Assembly (NCBI GenBank): GCA_963971225.1
Contig: OZ020270.1
Span: 15,673,817-15,737,816, forward strand
Length of the DNA stretch: 64,000 bases
Direction of reading: 5' to 3'
From: Melieria omissa
Lineage: Eukaryota; Arthropoda; Insecta; Diptera; Ulidiidae
Part shown: positions 45,070 through 55,703 of the stretch, piece by piece
Layout: every line of letters starts with the position of its first letter
Numbering within the stretch: the stretch's first letter is position 1
Made by a program: the position numbers and the translations under genes
The notes under the pieces: generated by a model
Seen by the model: the letters and a program-made list of their open reading frames with translations, nothing else
What the model was told of the DNA's origin: nothing
The model's database searches: none

Positions 45070-45555
45070 CCCATTAAGCCCTGAGCGTTGCGTTTGCGCA
45101 ACATTTGGGAATTTCGCTACATTAAGTAATTCATAAAGATATAAGACTTGAAAATGGGTAGAATTGGATTCGAATTGATCGTTTTAGATTCTGCCATACC
45201 CAAATTTAAAAATTTTTTAAATATTCATATCTTTTTTTCGATCCAAAGTCAAAGGTTTTTTTTGGGGAATTTTTGAAATTCAATTAAAAATACTTATTCT
45301 TCAAACCTATCAAAATCCCTTTGTGGGCTGCATTTTGTAATGCTAAACTATTTAAAAATAAGTTTTAAAAACATTTTTTTTTTTAATTTTATGTGACTAA
45401 GGCCCAAATTGCGTTTGCGCAACGTACCCTCCTGGTTCAGGGGGTGGGGGTATGAATTATTTGCTTGATTTTTTTTCTTGATTAGGTCAATTAATAAGAT
45501 TGTGTAAAATTTTATGGAAATCGCACAAGCCCTTCTGGGGTCAGGTTTTAATGGG
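45070..45555. mobile_element. piggyBac-like MITE with GCGTTTGCGCAAC subterminal repeats
   Basis: The ends CCCATTAAGCCCTGA and (reverse) CCCATTAAAACCTGAC are inverted and flanked by TTAA (45066-45069, 45556-45559). TGCGTTTGCGCAAC occurs just inside each end. It is 486 bp and non-coding. Confidence 0.87.
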
Positions 45556-46287
45556 TTAAGCATACTTTTAACAATATTCTGTATTCATTTTCATGCAGAA
45601 ATAATACAAAACAAGCCGGTGACAGAGCTTGCCCCAGAACGTCTTTGAAAAAATACAATTTGCGGTGATCACTGTATCTCGGTCGGAAATTATCTGAAAT
45701 CAAAAACCATTAAAATTTAGTCAAAGTATTATCAAATTCTCACCTCAACGTTTTCCGATTATTTTTTTTTCCATTTAAAAATTTTTGGTGGCCATCTGAA
45801 GTGTAAACTGCTATTTTCCACGAAAAATTCCGCCATTTTGTGGGTGGGAAACCCCCTTAATGTAAAACAAAAATTGTTTACTAAACGTTGGGGTGACGTA
45901 TTTTATATGCAGATAATGTGTACCAAGTTTCAAATGACTCGGTTTAGTAGTTTTTAAATGACAGTGATCACAGACTTTGAAAAAGTAGTTTTGAGAAAAA
46001 CGCGATAGAAGAGAATAAGCTGTATACCTGCACTAAATGACAGTGGACTAACTATAGACCATAACTTCAAGAGTTTTGCTCCGATCGAATTAAAATTTTG
46101 AGAATATATTCTTGAAATGTTTAGCAATAAGATAAGGAAAAAACAAATCGATTTTTAGAAAGTGTAAACCCTTACCCCCCCTTAAAGTATATTTCACAAA
46201 TGTTAAAACAAAAAATCTGATCAAAAAAATTTCCATTAAAGTTATACATCAAACTAAGCGTGCACTTTCTTTTAGATACAGTCCTTA

Positions 46288-47505
46288 CAACTGTGTCCAA
46301 TAAGGTGACATTTGAATTTAAACTCCGCGCGTCGAAGGATTTGGAGAATTATTTTTTTTTAGGTTGGTAGTACTGTCAGTGACATCTATGTCAAATTTAC
46401 ATGTCAAAATATTCATTAGTGTTTGAGATACGCGTCGTTTTGTGAGCTGCTAAAAGTGAGTTTTTCTTTTTTTGCGATGTCGAAATTTGTTGAGCAAACA
46501 ATTTGCATTAAATTTTGTTTGAGAAATCAATTTTCTGCTGCGGATACGTTGAGGATGGTGCAGAAAGCCTTTGGTGATGAGGCTATGTCTAAAAAAATGT
46601 TTACAAGTGGTATAGTGAATTCCAAGCCGGCCGTGAACGTGTCGAAGACTAAGAGCGTCCTGGGCAACCATCAACCTCAACCGACGGAGCTCACGTCCAA
46701 CAAATCAAAGATTTGGTGTTGAAAAACCATTGATTAACGATCAGAGACCTTGCTGATGAGTTTGGCATATCGAAAGGCTCGGTCAATACCATTTTAAAGG
46801 ATGTTTTGGGCCTCAAGCGCGTCAAATCTCGACTGGTACCGAAAACATTGAATTTTTTGGAAAAAAGGCGTCGGGTTGAAGTGTGTGAAACGATGCTTTC
46901 TGACTATCAGGACAAGATGGAACGCATGATCATTGGAGACGAGACTTGGATCTATGCTTACGACCCCGAAACAACCAATCAATCGAGCAAATATTGTGCC
47001 AAAGGAGAGCCGAAACCAAAAAAATCGCGCCAAAGTCGCTCAAAAATCATGTTGACTGTTTTCTTCGATTATCGTGGTGTTGTGCATTATGAATTCCCTC
47101 CGCCGGGCCAAACAGTCAACAAGGAATATTATTTGAGCGTTATGCGTCGTTTGCGTAACGCTATCCGCCTAAAAAGGCCGGAATTGTGGAAAGACAATTA
47201 TTGGTTTTTACACCACGATAATGCACCATCCCATACTGCACTCGTAATTCGTGATCATTTAGCCAAAAACTCAACCCATATCGTTCCGCAACCACCGTAT
47301 TCACCTGATCTGGCGCCGTGCGACTTCTGGCTATTCAGCAAGCTCAAAATACCGCTCCGGGGACACCGTTTTGATACGATAGAGGAGATTCAAGCCGCAG
47401 CGAAGACGGAACTGAAGGCCATCCCGGAAAGTGACTACAATCAGTGTTGCGAAAATTGGAAAACCCGTTGACATAATACAATGTCACCTTATTTTTGGGA
47501 CACAG
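46288..47505 (+). mobile_element. mariner element, abutting the Tc1 element
   Basis: The terminal repeats contain CTGTGTCC..AATAAGGTGACATT and lie between TA at 46286-46287, which is also the right target duplication of the Tc1 element, and TA at 47506-47507. The transposase gene is nearly full length but damaged. The part between the stop at 47471 and the right end is only about 35 bp, so the 3' coding end and UTR are deleted. Confidence 0.87.
46477..47471 (+). pseudogene. mariner transposase with one frameshift and two stops
   Basis: It starts [20 protein letters not shown]. An extra A in the run after AMSKK shifts the frame. In the corrected frame GAC-TAA (about 46660) and CAT-TGA (about 46730) are stops. 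From 46806 it is open: GDETWIYAYDPET (first Asp), LHHDNAPSHTALV (second Asp) and PPYSPDLAPCDFWLFSKL (third Asp), spaced as in DD34D mariners. It ends at CCENWKTR, short of the usual C-terminus (WHKCI..GDYFEGD in relatives). All three catalytic Asp residues remain, so the loss is recent. Confidence 0.93.
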
Positions 47506-47639
47506 TATATATAAAAAAACTTAACATTTTGTGTGCAGCCAGTGTTCGCGAAAACGGTTCATTCTTTCAGCAAAATTTTTTTGTGTGTGATAGTAGATGT
47601 CAATGCGGTGGTTTATAGCGATGTGACATGTTTCTACGA

Positions 47640-49101
47640 CAGGTGGGCGTGCCACCTCATGTACAACCTAAATTTTTGATATGGTATATCGGAATATATC
47701 GGAATTATAAGTCGCACGCAAAATTTTGTACAGCGCCATAGCGTAGACGTGTCGTTCCACCGGCGTGGCACTTTTTGAATTCCGGGGTAACTTTTGAACA
47801 ATAGAATTCACATCAGTGACGCTCGGAACAAACAAACGATTTCGTCGTGTCCTTCGGTGGGGGGAATAGAGTGGATTCTGGACAAGAGGCGTTGCACCGC
47901 TCATACAACTTAATTTTTTAATATGGAATCTCCTCGGAATCGTTAGCATTGAAAGTTGGTGTACCGTCGTCTCATAGATGTGTCAATCTACTGATGAGAT
48001 TTTATGGGCGTTTGGCAAGGGGTGTGGCACATTTTTTATGTCCCAACATTTCAGCAGAACTAGAAGTCGCACATCAATGAAAGTTAGTACGAACTTTTCA
48101 CTTACTAGCACAATTCGACTAGAAGAAAGTTGTAAGCATTGGACAAGGGGACGTGGTAGCGCCTCCATTTTTTATACATAGATTGTTTATCCCGACTGAA
48201 TGACTGAGTGATTGATTTATTATCGCCCAGCCCAAACCGCTGAAGCTACAAATATGAATTTTGGACTGTAGGTATATCTTGAAGAATTCGAGTTCTGAAA
48301 AGGCAAAAAATGGGTTAAAGTGTTGTATGAAGAAACGTGATTTAATAAACGTATTGAATTTTTACTTCCTGAAAATATTCTAGATCAAAACTTATTCGAC
48401 ACATATTTTAAAATTTTTCGAAAATCAAAATTTCACTGGCCCAACGGGTTAATGGCCCAATGGGTTAAGATTTATTTACGGAAAGACTCCCAAACAAACA
48501 ACACGAACCGATGGTTCTATTGACTTCAACAATTGTAAAAATAATTGAAATAAATAAAATTAGACACGTGTTCCTCATTATTTTCAAAATCAAAATGTAA
48601 CTGGATTAACGACGGGTGAAAAGTATATATGGAGAAACAAATTTGCTTGAGTCTTTTGACTTCAAACTTGGTAAAAGTATGTACTTCAAATGTAAAATAA
48701 CTCGACACGTATTTTTCCGAATATTAAAATTGGACGGGGTCAGCGACGGGTTAAAAGTTTGTATGGTGTAACTGTGAAAAAACAGGAATAAATGGGCACA
48801 TTGACATCAAACTTGGTGAAAGTATTCTTAGTGAGAAATAATTTGACAGGTGTTCTTCACTTTTTTGAAAATCAAAATCTACCATGGTAAACCAAGGGCT
48901 AAGAATTTGTTTGGAGTAAATGTGAAAACACCTGATTTAATGGGCCTTCTGACTTCAAAATTTTTAAAACACCCGAAATCAAAGATAGTTAGACACATGT
49001 TCTTTTTTTTAAATCAAATTCTGATGGGCTCAACAATGGGTTAAGAATTCGTATCGGGGGATACAGGAGAGCTTGCGTGCAAAGCCGCAGGGCCCAGCTA
49101 G
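47640..49101 (+). mobile_element. Helitron fragment ending CAGCTAG/T
   Basis: The 3' end GGGCCCAGCTAG followed by T has the CTAG terminus of Helitrons, inserted before T. The part near 47960-48100 (TTTATGGGCGTTTGGCAAGG, ATCAATGAAAGTTAGTACG) matches the Helitron at 59747. Repeated TTTTGACTTCAAACTTGGT-like units run through 48500-48960. No classical TC-type 5' end was found, so the left side is probably truncated. Confidence 0.65.
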
Positions 49102-49174
49102 TTTATATAATACATAATAAACTTGCATAATATATTAATGCACACAACCTATACCTTTAGTTTTTATAAACGCA

Positions 49175-50911
49175 CTAGATGACCCGGCAAACTTCGTCTC
49201 GCCCAAACGGTCCGTTTGAGTGTGATGCCGTAACTCACATACAGTCACTTTCTTGTATATATATATAGATTTAAGTTATATGGGCGGTGCCAAGCCCCCT
49301 TGTTCAATACCCGCACCATCCCGTCTGTCGGAAGGGAAAATGGTAGGTTCGTACTTAGTTTCATTGCTGTGCCATTCAAAATTCAGCAAAATATTTGGGT
49401 CACAAACAATGCGCCACGCCCCTTGTCTGGCGCCCATCAAATCTAATCATTAGAATGACTCATGTATGAGACGACAGGGTACTAAATTTTAGTGTTGTAT
49501 GACTTATATTCCGAAATTATTCCATATTAAAAATTTGAGTTGCATGAGTGGTGCCCCGCCCCCTTGTCCAAAATCCACCCTATTCCCCCTGCCAAAGGAC
49601 ACGACTAAATAATAAGTTTATACCGAGTTTCATTCATGTGAATGCTGTAGTTCAAAAGCTAAACCGGAATTTAAAAAGTGCCACGCCCCTTTCCAAAGCC
49701 CATTAAACTTTATTTGTGGAAAGACACGTTTACGCCATGACACTGTTCCAAATTTCAATGCTGAGCGACTTATAATTCCGAAGATATTCCATATCAAAAA
49801 GTTGGGTTGTATGGGCGGTGCCACGCCTCCTTGTCCAAAATACACCCTATTCCCCATGCCGAAGGACATGACCAATTCGTTACTTTTTACCATGTGTCGT
49901 TGATGTGAATGCTATAGTTCAAAAGTAACACCGGAATTTAAAAAGTTCCACGCCCCTTGTCCAACGCCCATTAAATTTTACCAGTCGAATGACACGCTTA
50001 CATAATGACACTGTTCCAAATTTCAATACTGAGCGACCTATAATTCTGAAGATATTTCTAATCAAAAATTTGGGTTGTATGGACGGTGCCATGCCCCCTG
50101 TCTAAAATAGACCCAATTCCCCCTGCCGAAGGACACGACTAAATAATAAGTTTATACCGAGTGTCATTGATGTGAATGCTATAGTTCAAAAGCTACACCG
50201 GAATTTAAAAAGTGCCACGCCCTTTCCAACGCCCATTAAATTTTATTTGTGGAACGACACGTTTACGCCATGACGCTGTACAAAATTTCAATGCTGAGCG
50301 ACTTATAATTCCGAAGCTATTCCATATTAAAAAATTTAGTTGTATGGACGGTGCCACGCCCCCTTGTCCAAAATCCACCTTATTCCCCCTGCCGAAGGAC
50401 ACGACCAAATCCTTAGTTTATACTGAGTGTCGTTGATGTGAATGCTATAGTTCAAATGTTACACCTGGATTTAAAAAGTGCCACGCCCCTTATCCAACGC
50501 CCACTAAATTTTACCGGTGGAATGTTACTCTTACGCCATGACACTGTACCAAATTTCAATGTTGAGCAACTTATAATTTCGGAGCTATTCCATAATAAAG
50601 AATTGAGTTGTATGAGCGGTGCCACTCCCCCCTGTCCAACGCCCATTAAATTTTACCGATGAAAAGACACGCCTACACCATGATACTGTACTAAATTTCA
50701 ATGCTGTTCGACTTTTAATTCCGAAGATATACCATATTAAAAATTTTGGTTGTATGGAAGGTGCCACGACCACCTGTTCCTGAATTTTCTTTGCTATAAA
50801 CCTCACACAGCCCGAGACCTTTCTAACGAATGCAAAACCGTGGAAATCGGTTCGTGCGTTCTGGAGTTATAGCGTCAGGAAGGAAAACCCGACTTATTTT
50901 TATATAGTAGA
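49175..50911 (-). mobile_element. non-autonomous Helitron, complete, minus strand
   Basis: Read on the minus strand it begins TCTACTATATAAAAATAAGT, with GACGCTATAACTCCAGAACG shortly inside, a typical insect Helitron 5' end. It finishes GCCGGGTCATCTAG. It sits exactly between A (49174) and T (50912), with no target duplication, as Helitrons do. It has no Rep/helicase gene. The interior is a tandem repeat. Confidence 0.85.
49490..50770. repeat. tandem repeat, unit about 267 bp, inside the Helitron
   Basis: AATTCCGAAGMTATTCCATA recurs near 49508, 49778, 50042, 50308 and 50576, then a short unit at 50717. Each unit also has GGGCGGTGCCACGCCCCCTT and CCGAAGGACACGAC. Units differ by about 10% and short open frames in them are chance. 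Confidence 0.9.
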
Positions 50912-51071
50912 TGAGTCATTTTCAAAAGTATCGTAGAACGAAAATCTGGCCGTCTGCTAGACGTTTACGCTTTTTTGTGCAAATATAGGCTTGCACGGAT
51001 CTTATATCAATAGTGTATATGCATGTGTCTATGTCCATCTAAACGTTTTTACTCATTCGATCACTGTACAG

Positions 51072-51185
51072 GCCAGTATACAGGAAGAATACAAGTCTGA
51101 GGTGCGTCGTCGGTCAGTGATTAAAACCCAAGAGACAACAATCACCGATGACGAAACAGTCTCGTCACGACGATCATCGGTTGTG
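51072..51185 (+). CDS. bt: projectin PEVK-region exon with RRxS phosphosite-like motifs (38 codons)
   Basis: The exon encodes ASIQEEYKSEVRRRSVIKTQ and then TTITDDETVSSRRSSVV. It corresponds to the ASI..VRRKS..SSRRSS stretch of Drosophila projectin as I recall it. The acceptor is TGTACAG and the donor is GTG/GTAAGT, both phase 0. A second AG 12 nt inside (ATACAG) could act as an alternative acceptor that removes ASIQ. Two basophilic-kinase type motifs (RRRS, SRRSS) are visible. The intron that follows is almost entirely a Transib-like transposon. Confidence 0.88.
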
Positions 51186-51264
51186 GTAAGTGGCGTTGTG
51201 TTTAGATATAGACTAATGTGTTCGAAACCCTCGATCTTGCATATAGTATATTTTGTCGACGTCG

Positions 51265-52941
51265 CACATTGGGAAAAAACAGGCAAAAACGCTCGCATCG
51301 CCTGTTTTGAACTCTAGAATCTATAGTTTTTGCAGTAGAGAACTAAAATTTCGCCATTATCTTTAGAATTCCTCAGAGAATTGTAGGGTGTAATTTTTTT
51401 TTCAGTTTCTTTACCAAGAGCTGGTACCCTACAGTCGGAAGTTAAGAGTTTGAGAAATATGCATAAGCAGAAGCAAACAAAATAATTCAATATTTTAATA
51501 ACTGATTCTAGTAGAAGATCAAACATAAAGTTATACGTGTTTTAGGGTTTTTTAATTTGAGCACTTTTTTGCAGCACATTTTATGGTTTCCGAATGTATA
51601 ACAAAGGATTTAATAACTTCGGAAATAAAAAAGATAAAGGATTGAAATTTTGCATAACGGTTTCCCATAAGTAGAAGATGATTTATTCCAAAAATGAAAA
51701 AAATTCGCCTGTGGTCACGCCTACTCTCCATACAGACTTTATTTTTAACAATATAAAAATAGGCTAAAATCTTGTTGTCATGCATTAAAATGTTCTTTAG
51801 AGACACTTAACCCACTTTTATAAAAGTAGGCAAACTCTTTCTTAAAAAAATCTAAACTATTCATTTACTTTTATAAAGCACGGAAAAGGTTAACTGACAA
51901 GTATAACTTTCCTCACTAAAAGTTTAACTAATGACTTATTATGTATCTCAAGGGGTTAAAGAGGCATGTCACACCTATTTTCAGACAAAAATATCCCTAA
52001 ACCGACGGTAAATATTTAAAAGTTCATATTTTGAAAAATATCTTTATATGCAATCCTGTTAAGAATGGGCAAACCACGCCCATTTTAGGCAATATGTTGT
52101 TCTCGTGATTTCCAAAGTGTTTGTACGAAATTTCAGTTTCGTGTCTCAACTTTTTCGAAAGTAATTGTGAATACCTTCCATCAGACAGACGAATTGGAAG
52201 ACATATAAACAGACGGACATAGATAAATCAATGCGATATATATGTACATATCTCAATTCTATACATTTAAATACATATTTATTCCTTTCAACACTACCCT
52301 TGCTGTTTTTCATACGTTATAGTTTTGCTCAGCAATTAAAAATATATCGTTGCTCACCACAACTGAGTACAAAAAGTGCTTGGGGTGGCATGCGAAAATT
52401 CCTCGCATTCATTTTGTCGCAGAACGCCGCAGATGAGTTTGGTACCATCATTTAGCTGAATGTCCCACATAATCAGTGTATACGTATTTCGTTGAATGCT
52501 GTTGAATCTCAAAAGTTACAGTCCAGAGAAAATCCCGATTTTTCTCATTTTTATCAAAAAATGAGGCAAAGGTTAGATATATTTTTTTTGTAACTTTTGT
52601 AAATAAACATTTTTTAAATACAAATTTTTTTTTCATATTAATTGCTTAGATATCGGTACCCCACATGTGAAAAATTATGGAATTTCATTAAAAAATATAG
52701 ATTGTACGGGCATTTGAAGACAGCCCTGTTAACGATATTTTGCTAGAAGTGAAAATAATTTAATAAAACGTTCAAATTTGAAAGGCTGTAAAGTCCAGGT
52801 CATGGGATGAAGGGACTTAAAAAGTTGATTTTCTATCTGGCTAGAGTATCTATATTACGACAAGTAAAAAAAAAATAATCAGATTCGCAACTTTTGAATT
52901 TGCTCCAATGCGAGCGTTTTTGCCTGTTTTTTCCCAATGTG
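51265..52941 (+). mobile_element. Transib-like non-autonomous element, filling an intron
   Basis: Inverted ends CACATTGGGAAAAAACAGGC continue to AAAAACGCTCGCAT. They are flanked by identical 5-bp CGTCG (51260-51264, 52942-52946). CAC-starting ends with a GC-rich 5-bp duplication fit Transib. No transposase is present. It makes up 1677 of the 1811 nt of this intron. An inverted relative is at 62217. Confidence 0.75.
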
Positions 52942-52996
52942 CGTCGTTGTTAATGCTCATATTTGTTTTCATTGTGTTTCTCCCCGTGTCTAACAG

Positions 52997-53059
52997 CAAG
53001 TGGAGGAGTCCCATAGCGAGTCGCGGCGCTCGTCGGTCGTGGAGAAAAAGGCGCTAGAG
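52997..53059 (+). CDS. bt: projectin PEVK-region exon (21 codons)
   Basis: The exon encodes QVEESHSESRRSSVVEKKAL plus E and matches the EES..ESRRSS..KKPLE stretch of Drosophila projectin from memory. It has a textbook acceptor (CTAACAG, with the CTAAC possibly doubling as a branch-type sequence), a GAG/GTAATT donor and phase 0 at both ends. The SRRSSVV wording repeats that of the preceding exon, so the two look like duplicates of one module. Confidence 0.88.
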
Positions 53060-53089
53060 GTAATTTTGTGCAGCGATTTATTTAATTTT

Positions 53090-53215
53090 TCCATGTACAT
53101 ATAATATATATATTATTCTATATTGGATATTATTGGATTGGATATTGGATATTATACATTATTATTATTGGATATACATTGGATATATAATATATATATA
53201 ACTCTCACAAGTGTA
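53090..53215. repeat. AT-rich low-complexity repeat (GGATATT and ATAT units)
   Basis: ATTGGATATT-like units are repeated several times between ATAT runs, in the 271-nt intron between two PEVK exons. Confidence 0.8.
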
Positions 53216-53330
53216 GTTAATTTGTAGCGTCTCATTTGAGATCCCTTTTTGATTCATATAATCAGTAATTAAATAAGCCACCAAAGTTAACTATTTAACT
53301 AATCTAAATTTAATACGTTGGATTTTAAAG

Positions 53331-53429
53331 AAGCCAGAAAGCAAAAAAATGGACGCAAATAAAGCCCCTGAAGAGATTAAGGAAGAAATTCCTAAGCTTA
53401 AGCCAGCCGAACAGCGGCGCATTCCGAAG
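53331..53429 (+). CDS. bt: projectin PEVK-region exon (33 codons)
   Basis: The exon encodes KPESKKMDANKAPEEIKEEI followed by PKLKPAEQRRIPK. It is 99 nt, phase 0 on both sides, between TTTTAAAG and AAG/GTGAGA. The pattern DANK..KEEIP.LKPAE.RR is the one I recall for Drosophila projectin. It is rich in Lys, Pro and Glu as expected for an unstructured elastic segment. A 271-nt intron separates it from the preceding exon. Confidence 0.88.
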
Positions 53430-53689
53430 GTGAGAAAGAAACAGAAAATAGTGTGCTTTACGCGCTGTCGACGTGCCTAAAAGAGACAGCGACAGAGACG
53501 TTAAAGGGAAAATACAGTAAAAGTTGGCATGAGTTAACGAGTCAGCTGGAAGTCAACAACAAGACACATAAGAATCGCAGTCTCGTTCGGTTAACGAATA
53601 CAAAATTGGCACTGATGCCGCTACTCTCACTTTTGCGCTCTCTCCCTGTCTCTGTTTCTGGCCATCTGTTACTGCTAATTGTCTCAGCC

Positions 53690-54159
53690 CATGGCACAAT
53701 AAACAAGGTAGTGGCAGGAAGGAGCGAAAAAATTCACGTGTATTTTGTTAGTGTTTTTGTTCGGTTCATTGTCAAATCGGACGGACGGTTCTCTTGCCAA
53801 CAGTATTGCCAGCATCGAATGGACCACTTGGTCTATTCGAAAACGTAAAAATACACCAATTAACAGCAAAAGTACATAGCTTCTTTGTTTTAATCTGTTG
53901 TTTTACAATTAGGGGCAAAAGTGCTAAGTCCATAGTTCGCCAATTTTGCGTTAATTCATAAAAGTTAACAAAAATTGGAAAAATAATATTTTTTCCTCAT
54001 TGCAAAAATGCTTAAAATTTCACAGAAAAAGAGTTGACTGGCAATGCTGTTCGCCGAATGTAAACAAAACAGACAAAAATTTCTGACAACCTACCGAACT
54101 CCGACGACAAAAAAATAAAATTCGCTCCTTCCTGCCACTACCTTGTTTATTGTGCCATG
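53690..54159. mobile_element. P-like MITE with 8-bp target duplication
   Basis: Inverted ends of about 38 bp begin CATGGCACAATAAACAAGGT and are flanked by identical TCTCAGCC (53682-53689, 54160-54167). CATG starts, an AATAA..AAGGT core and an 8-bp duplication recall P-element ends (CATGATGAAATAACATAAGG). It is 470 bp and non-coding. A hAT origin cannot be excluded. Confidence 0.72.
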
Positions 54160-54167
54160 TCTCAGCC

Positions 54168-54724
54168 TCTTCTATCTGTGTCTCTCTCTCTGTGTCTTCT
54201 TCGTCGCCCACTTTCTCGCTGTTGTATTCACAACTCTATCTTCTGTCTATTCTATATGCTACAACATATCTCTTTCATTATTTCATTGATTTGGTGTAAC
54301 ACCAAAATGCACTGAATCAAATTTTTTACCGTCTAACTGCTGTGCTTGGTTAAAGTAAATATTAAATAACTAATAATATCACTGAGAAAAAACTGATACA
54401 ACACAAAGAAAACTCACACCCCACATGGGCTAATAGCATATCAAACGTTTGGTATGCGGTTATTCCATTTTGCGCCTAAGCCTCCCTAACCAAGCCATTC
54501 TGCATTTACTATATCATAACCATCTATTGAATCTCGATTGCCTTTATTAAATCGATTGATCTCTGGCATGCCAGCTAGCGTCTTCACTCTTAACAAACTT
54601 ATTTCGGTTCCTAACAAGCCGCTATAACCCGTTGCTACTCACTACCTAATGGTCGACTCATATTTGTATTTGTAAATGTATTACGTTTTATATTGTTCCG
54701 CTCCTCCCATCACTCTGTCGCCAG
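54168..54724 (+). promoter_or_regulatory. pyrimidine-rich intron end before the PEVK exon at 54725
   Basis: TCTCTCTCTCTGTGTCTTCT (from about 54179) and further CT runs precede a long unremarkable stretch that ends in TCCCATCACTCTGTCGCCAG. It may bind pyrimidine-tract proteins. No element was found. Confidence 0.3.
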
Positions 54725-55039
54725 AAATTGCAAGAGAAAGCCCAGCCCGTCGAGGAGTTGCCCAAGCTGCGTAAGACGGCAGCGCCAGCCAAAGAGGAGC
54801 CGAAACCGGAGCCGGCCAAAACCAAGGCTAAGGCCAAACCCAAAGTGAAGCCAAAATACGAAGAACTGCCCGAAATACCCGACTACGAGCGGCCCGTACT
54901 CGAAATGTACGAAAAGTCCGAGTTTGAGCCCACCGATTTTAGTCGTGAGCTGGATGTGCCTAGCAAAATGGAGAAACCAGTCTTAGAGAGCGTCAAAAAA
55001 GAGCCCGAACATGGCATGCTCAAGAACGGTTTGCCCAAG
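54725..55039 (+). CDS. bt: projectin PEVK-region exon with ELPEIPDYERP motif (105 codons)
   Basis: This is the largest classical PEVK exon here: 315 nt between CGCCAG and AAG/GTACGA, phase 0. It begins KLQEKAQPVEELPKLRKT, has an AK/PK-rich middle (AKTKAKAKPKVKPKYEELPE), then PDYERPVLEMYEKSEFEPTD and MEKPVLESVKKEPE. The KAKAKPK..YEELPEIPDYERP stretch is diagnostic for projectin in my memory. The DYERPxLExxEKxxFE unit recurs in the exon at 58088, which suggests an internal repeat in the spring. GC content is well above the flanking introns. Confidence 0.95.
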
Positions 55040-55326
55040 GTACGAATTTGAACTATTTTCTGTGACTATGTCGTGTTTCATATCTTATATCTATGTCCAA
55101 TTTCCACATACTTTTTCTATATTTCTTGATTATATGCCATTTATCTATCATATTTTTCTTATCTCTGAGTTTTGTTTCTGTCTTATGTCCTTCTTTCATA
55201 CACTCGTCCCTAATTTTCCTTCGACAAGCGCAATTCATCATCATTAATTTTAATGTTGTTCTCTCCTCTTGTATTTTTGTTTCCTCATCGTCTGCCCGTT
55301 CCCGTGTGTCCATGTGTGATTTGTAG

Positions 55327-55452
55327 AAGGAGGAAGTGGTCGAAAAACCTGCCGAAGATTCCAAGGGTTTTAAGGTCGGCAAGGGTAATATACCCCAAGA
55401 TACCACCGACAGTGATTCAGCCAAGCTCCGTCCCGTTATCATCGAACCAGAG
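55327..55452 (+). CDS. bt: projectin PEVK-region exon (42 codons)
   Basis: The exon encodes KEEVVEKPAEDSKGFKVGKG and ends LRPVIIEPE. The GFKVGKG..LRPVIIEPE wording matches the Drosophila G(L/F)KVGKG..LKPVIIEPE segment as I recall it. It lies between TTTGTAG and GAG/GTAAGT and is phase 0 on both sides. The intron before it is 287 nt and pyrimidine-rich. Confidence 0.92.
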
Positions 55453-55667
55453 GTAAGTACAAACCCTACTTCTGCATTGTATTTGTTAAAGAATACGGCA
55501 TAAAAATGCTCATGGTTTGTGGCAATTTTTTTCATATGTTTTGGTATACCCTCTTTCAATATATGTGTAACTACGGCCCAACACATTCCCCTACACAATT
55601 TTCCATATCCCCCTGGCCAATCCAATACGAACACAACATGAAACCCACCATCGAATTATTGCAACAG

Positions 55668-55703
55668 AAAAAAACTGAGCCCATCACCGAAGCGAAACCA
55701 GAG
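55668..55703 (+). CDS. bt: possible projectin mini-exon (12 codons)
   Basis: KKTEPITEAKPE lies between a GCAACAG acceptor and a CCAGAG/GTAAGTACAA donor, phase 0. The donor context is almost identical to that of the exon ending at 55452, so it may be a tandem duplicate of an exon end. The frame is also open upstream (KPTIELLQQ), so a longer exon with a different acceptor is possible. No homologous stretch is firmly recalled, and the acceptor has a poor pyrimidine tract. This is an optional or doubtful exon. Confidence 0.45.

Larger units (their letters stand above)
44100..46285 (+). mobile_element. Tc1-type element carrying a piggyBac-like MITE
   Basis: Inverted ends AGGACTGTATCKAAAAGAAA are flanked by TA (44098-44099, 46286-46287). 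A damaged transposase is at 44177-44879. The rest is AT-rich non-coding DNA, with a TTAA-flanked insertion at 45070-45555. Confidence 0.88.

Noticed and set aside
49490..50770. CRISPR-like array of regularly spaced repeats
   Set aside because: Units are about 267 bp, diverged, and lie inside a Helitron; there are no short repeats with unique spacers and the host is a eukaryote.
52231..52455. Plus-strand 74-codon frame inside the Transib-like element as a transposase remnant
   Set aside because: No catalytic motif, and the inverted copy at 62217 does not keep it open.
53453..53848. Plus-strand 131-codon frame as a further projectin exon
   Set aside because: No projectin-like composition, and it runs into the P-like MITE.
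55053..55634. Minus-strand 193-codon frame
   Set aside because: It overlaps a well-supported exon (55327-55452) antisense and has no recognisable domain.
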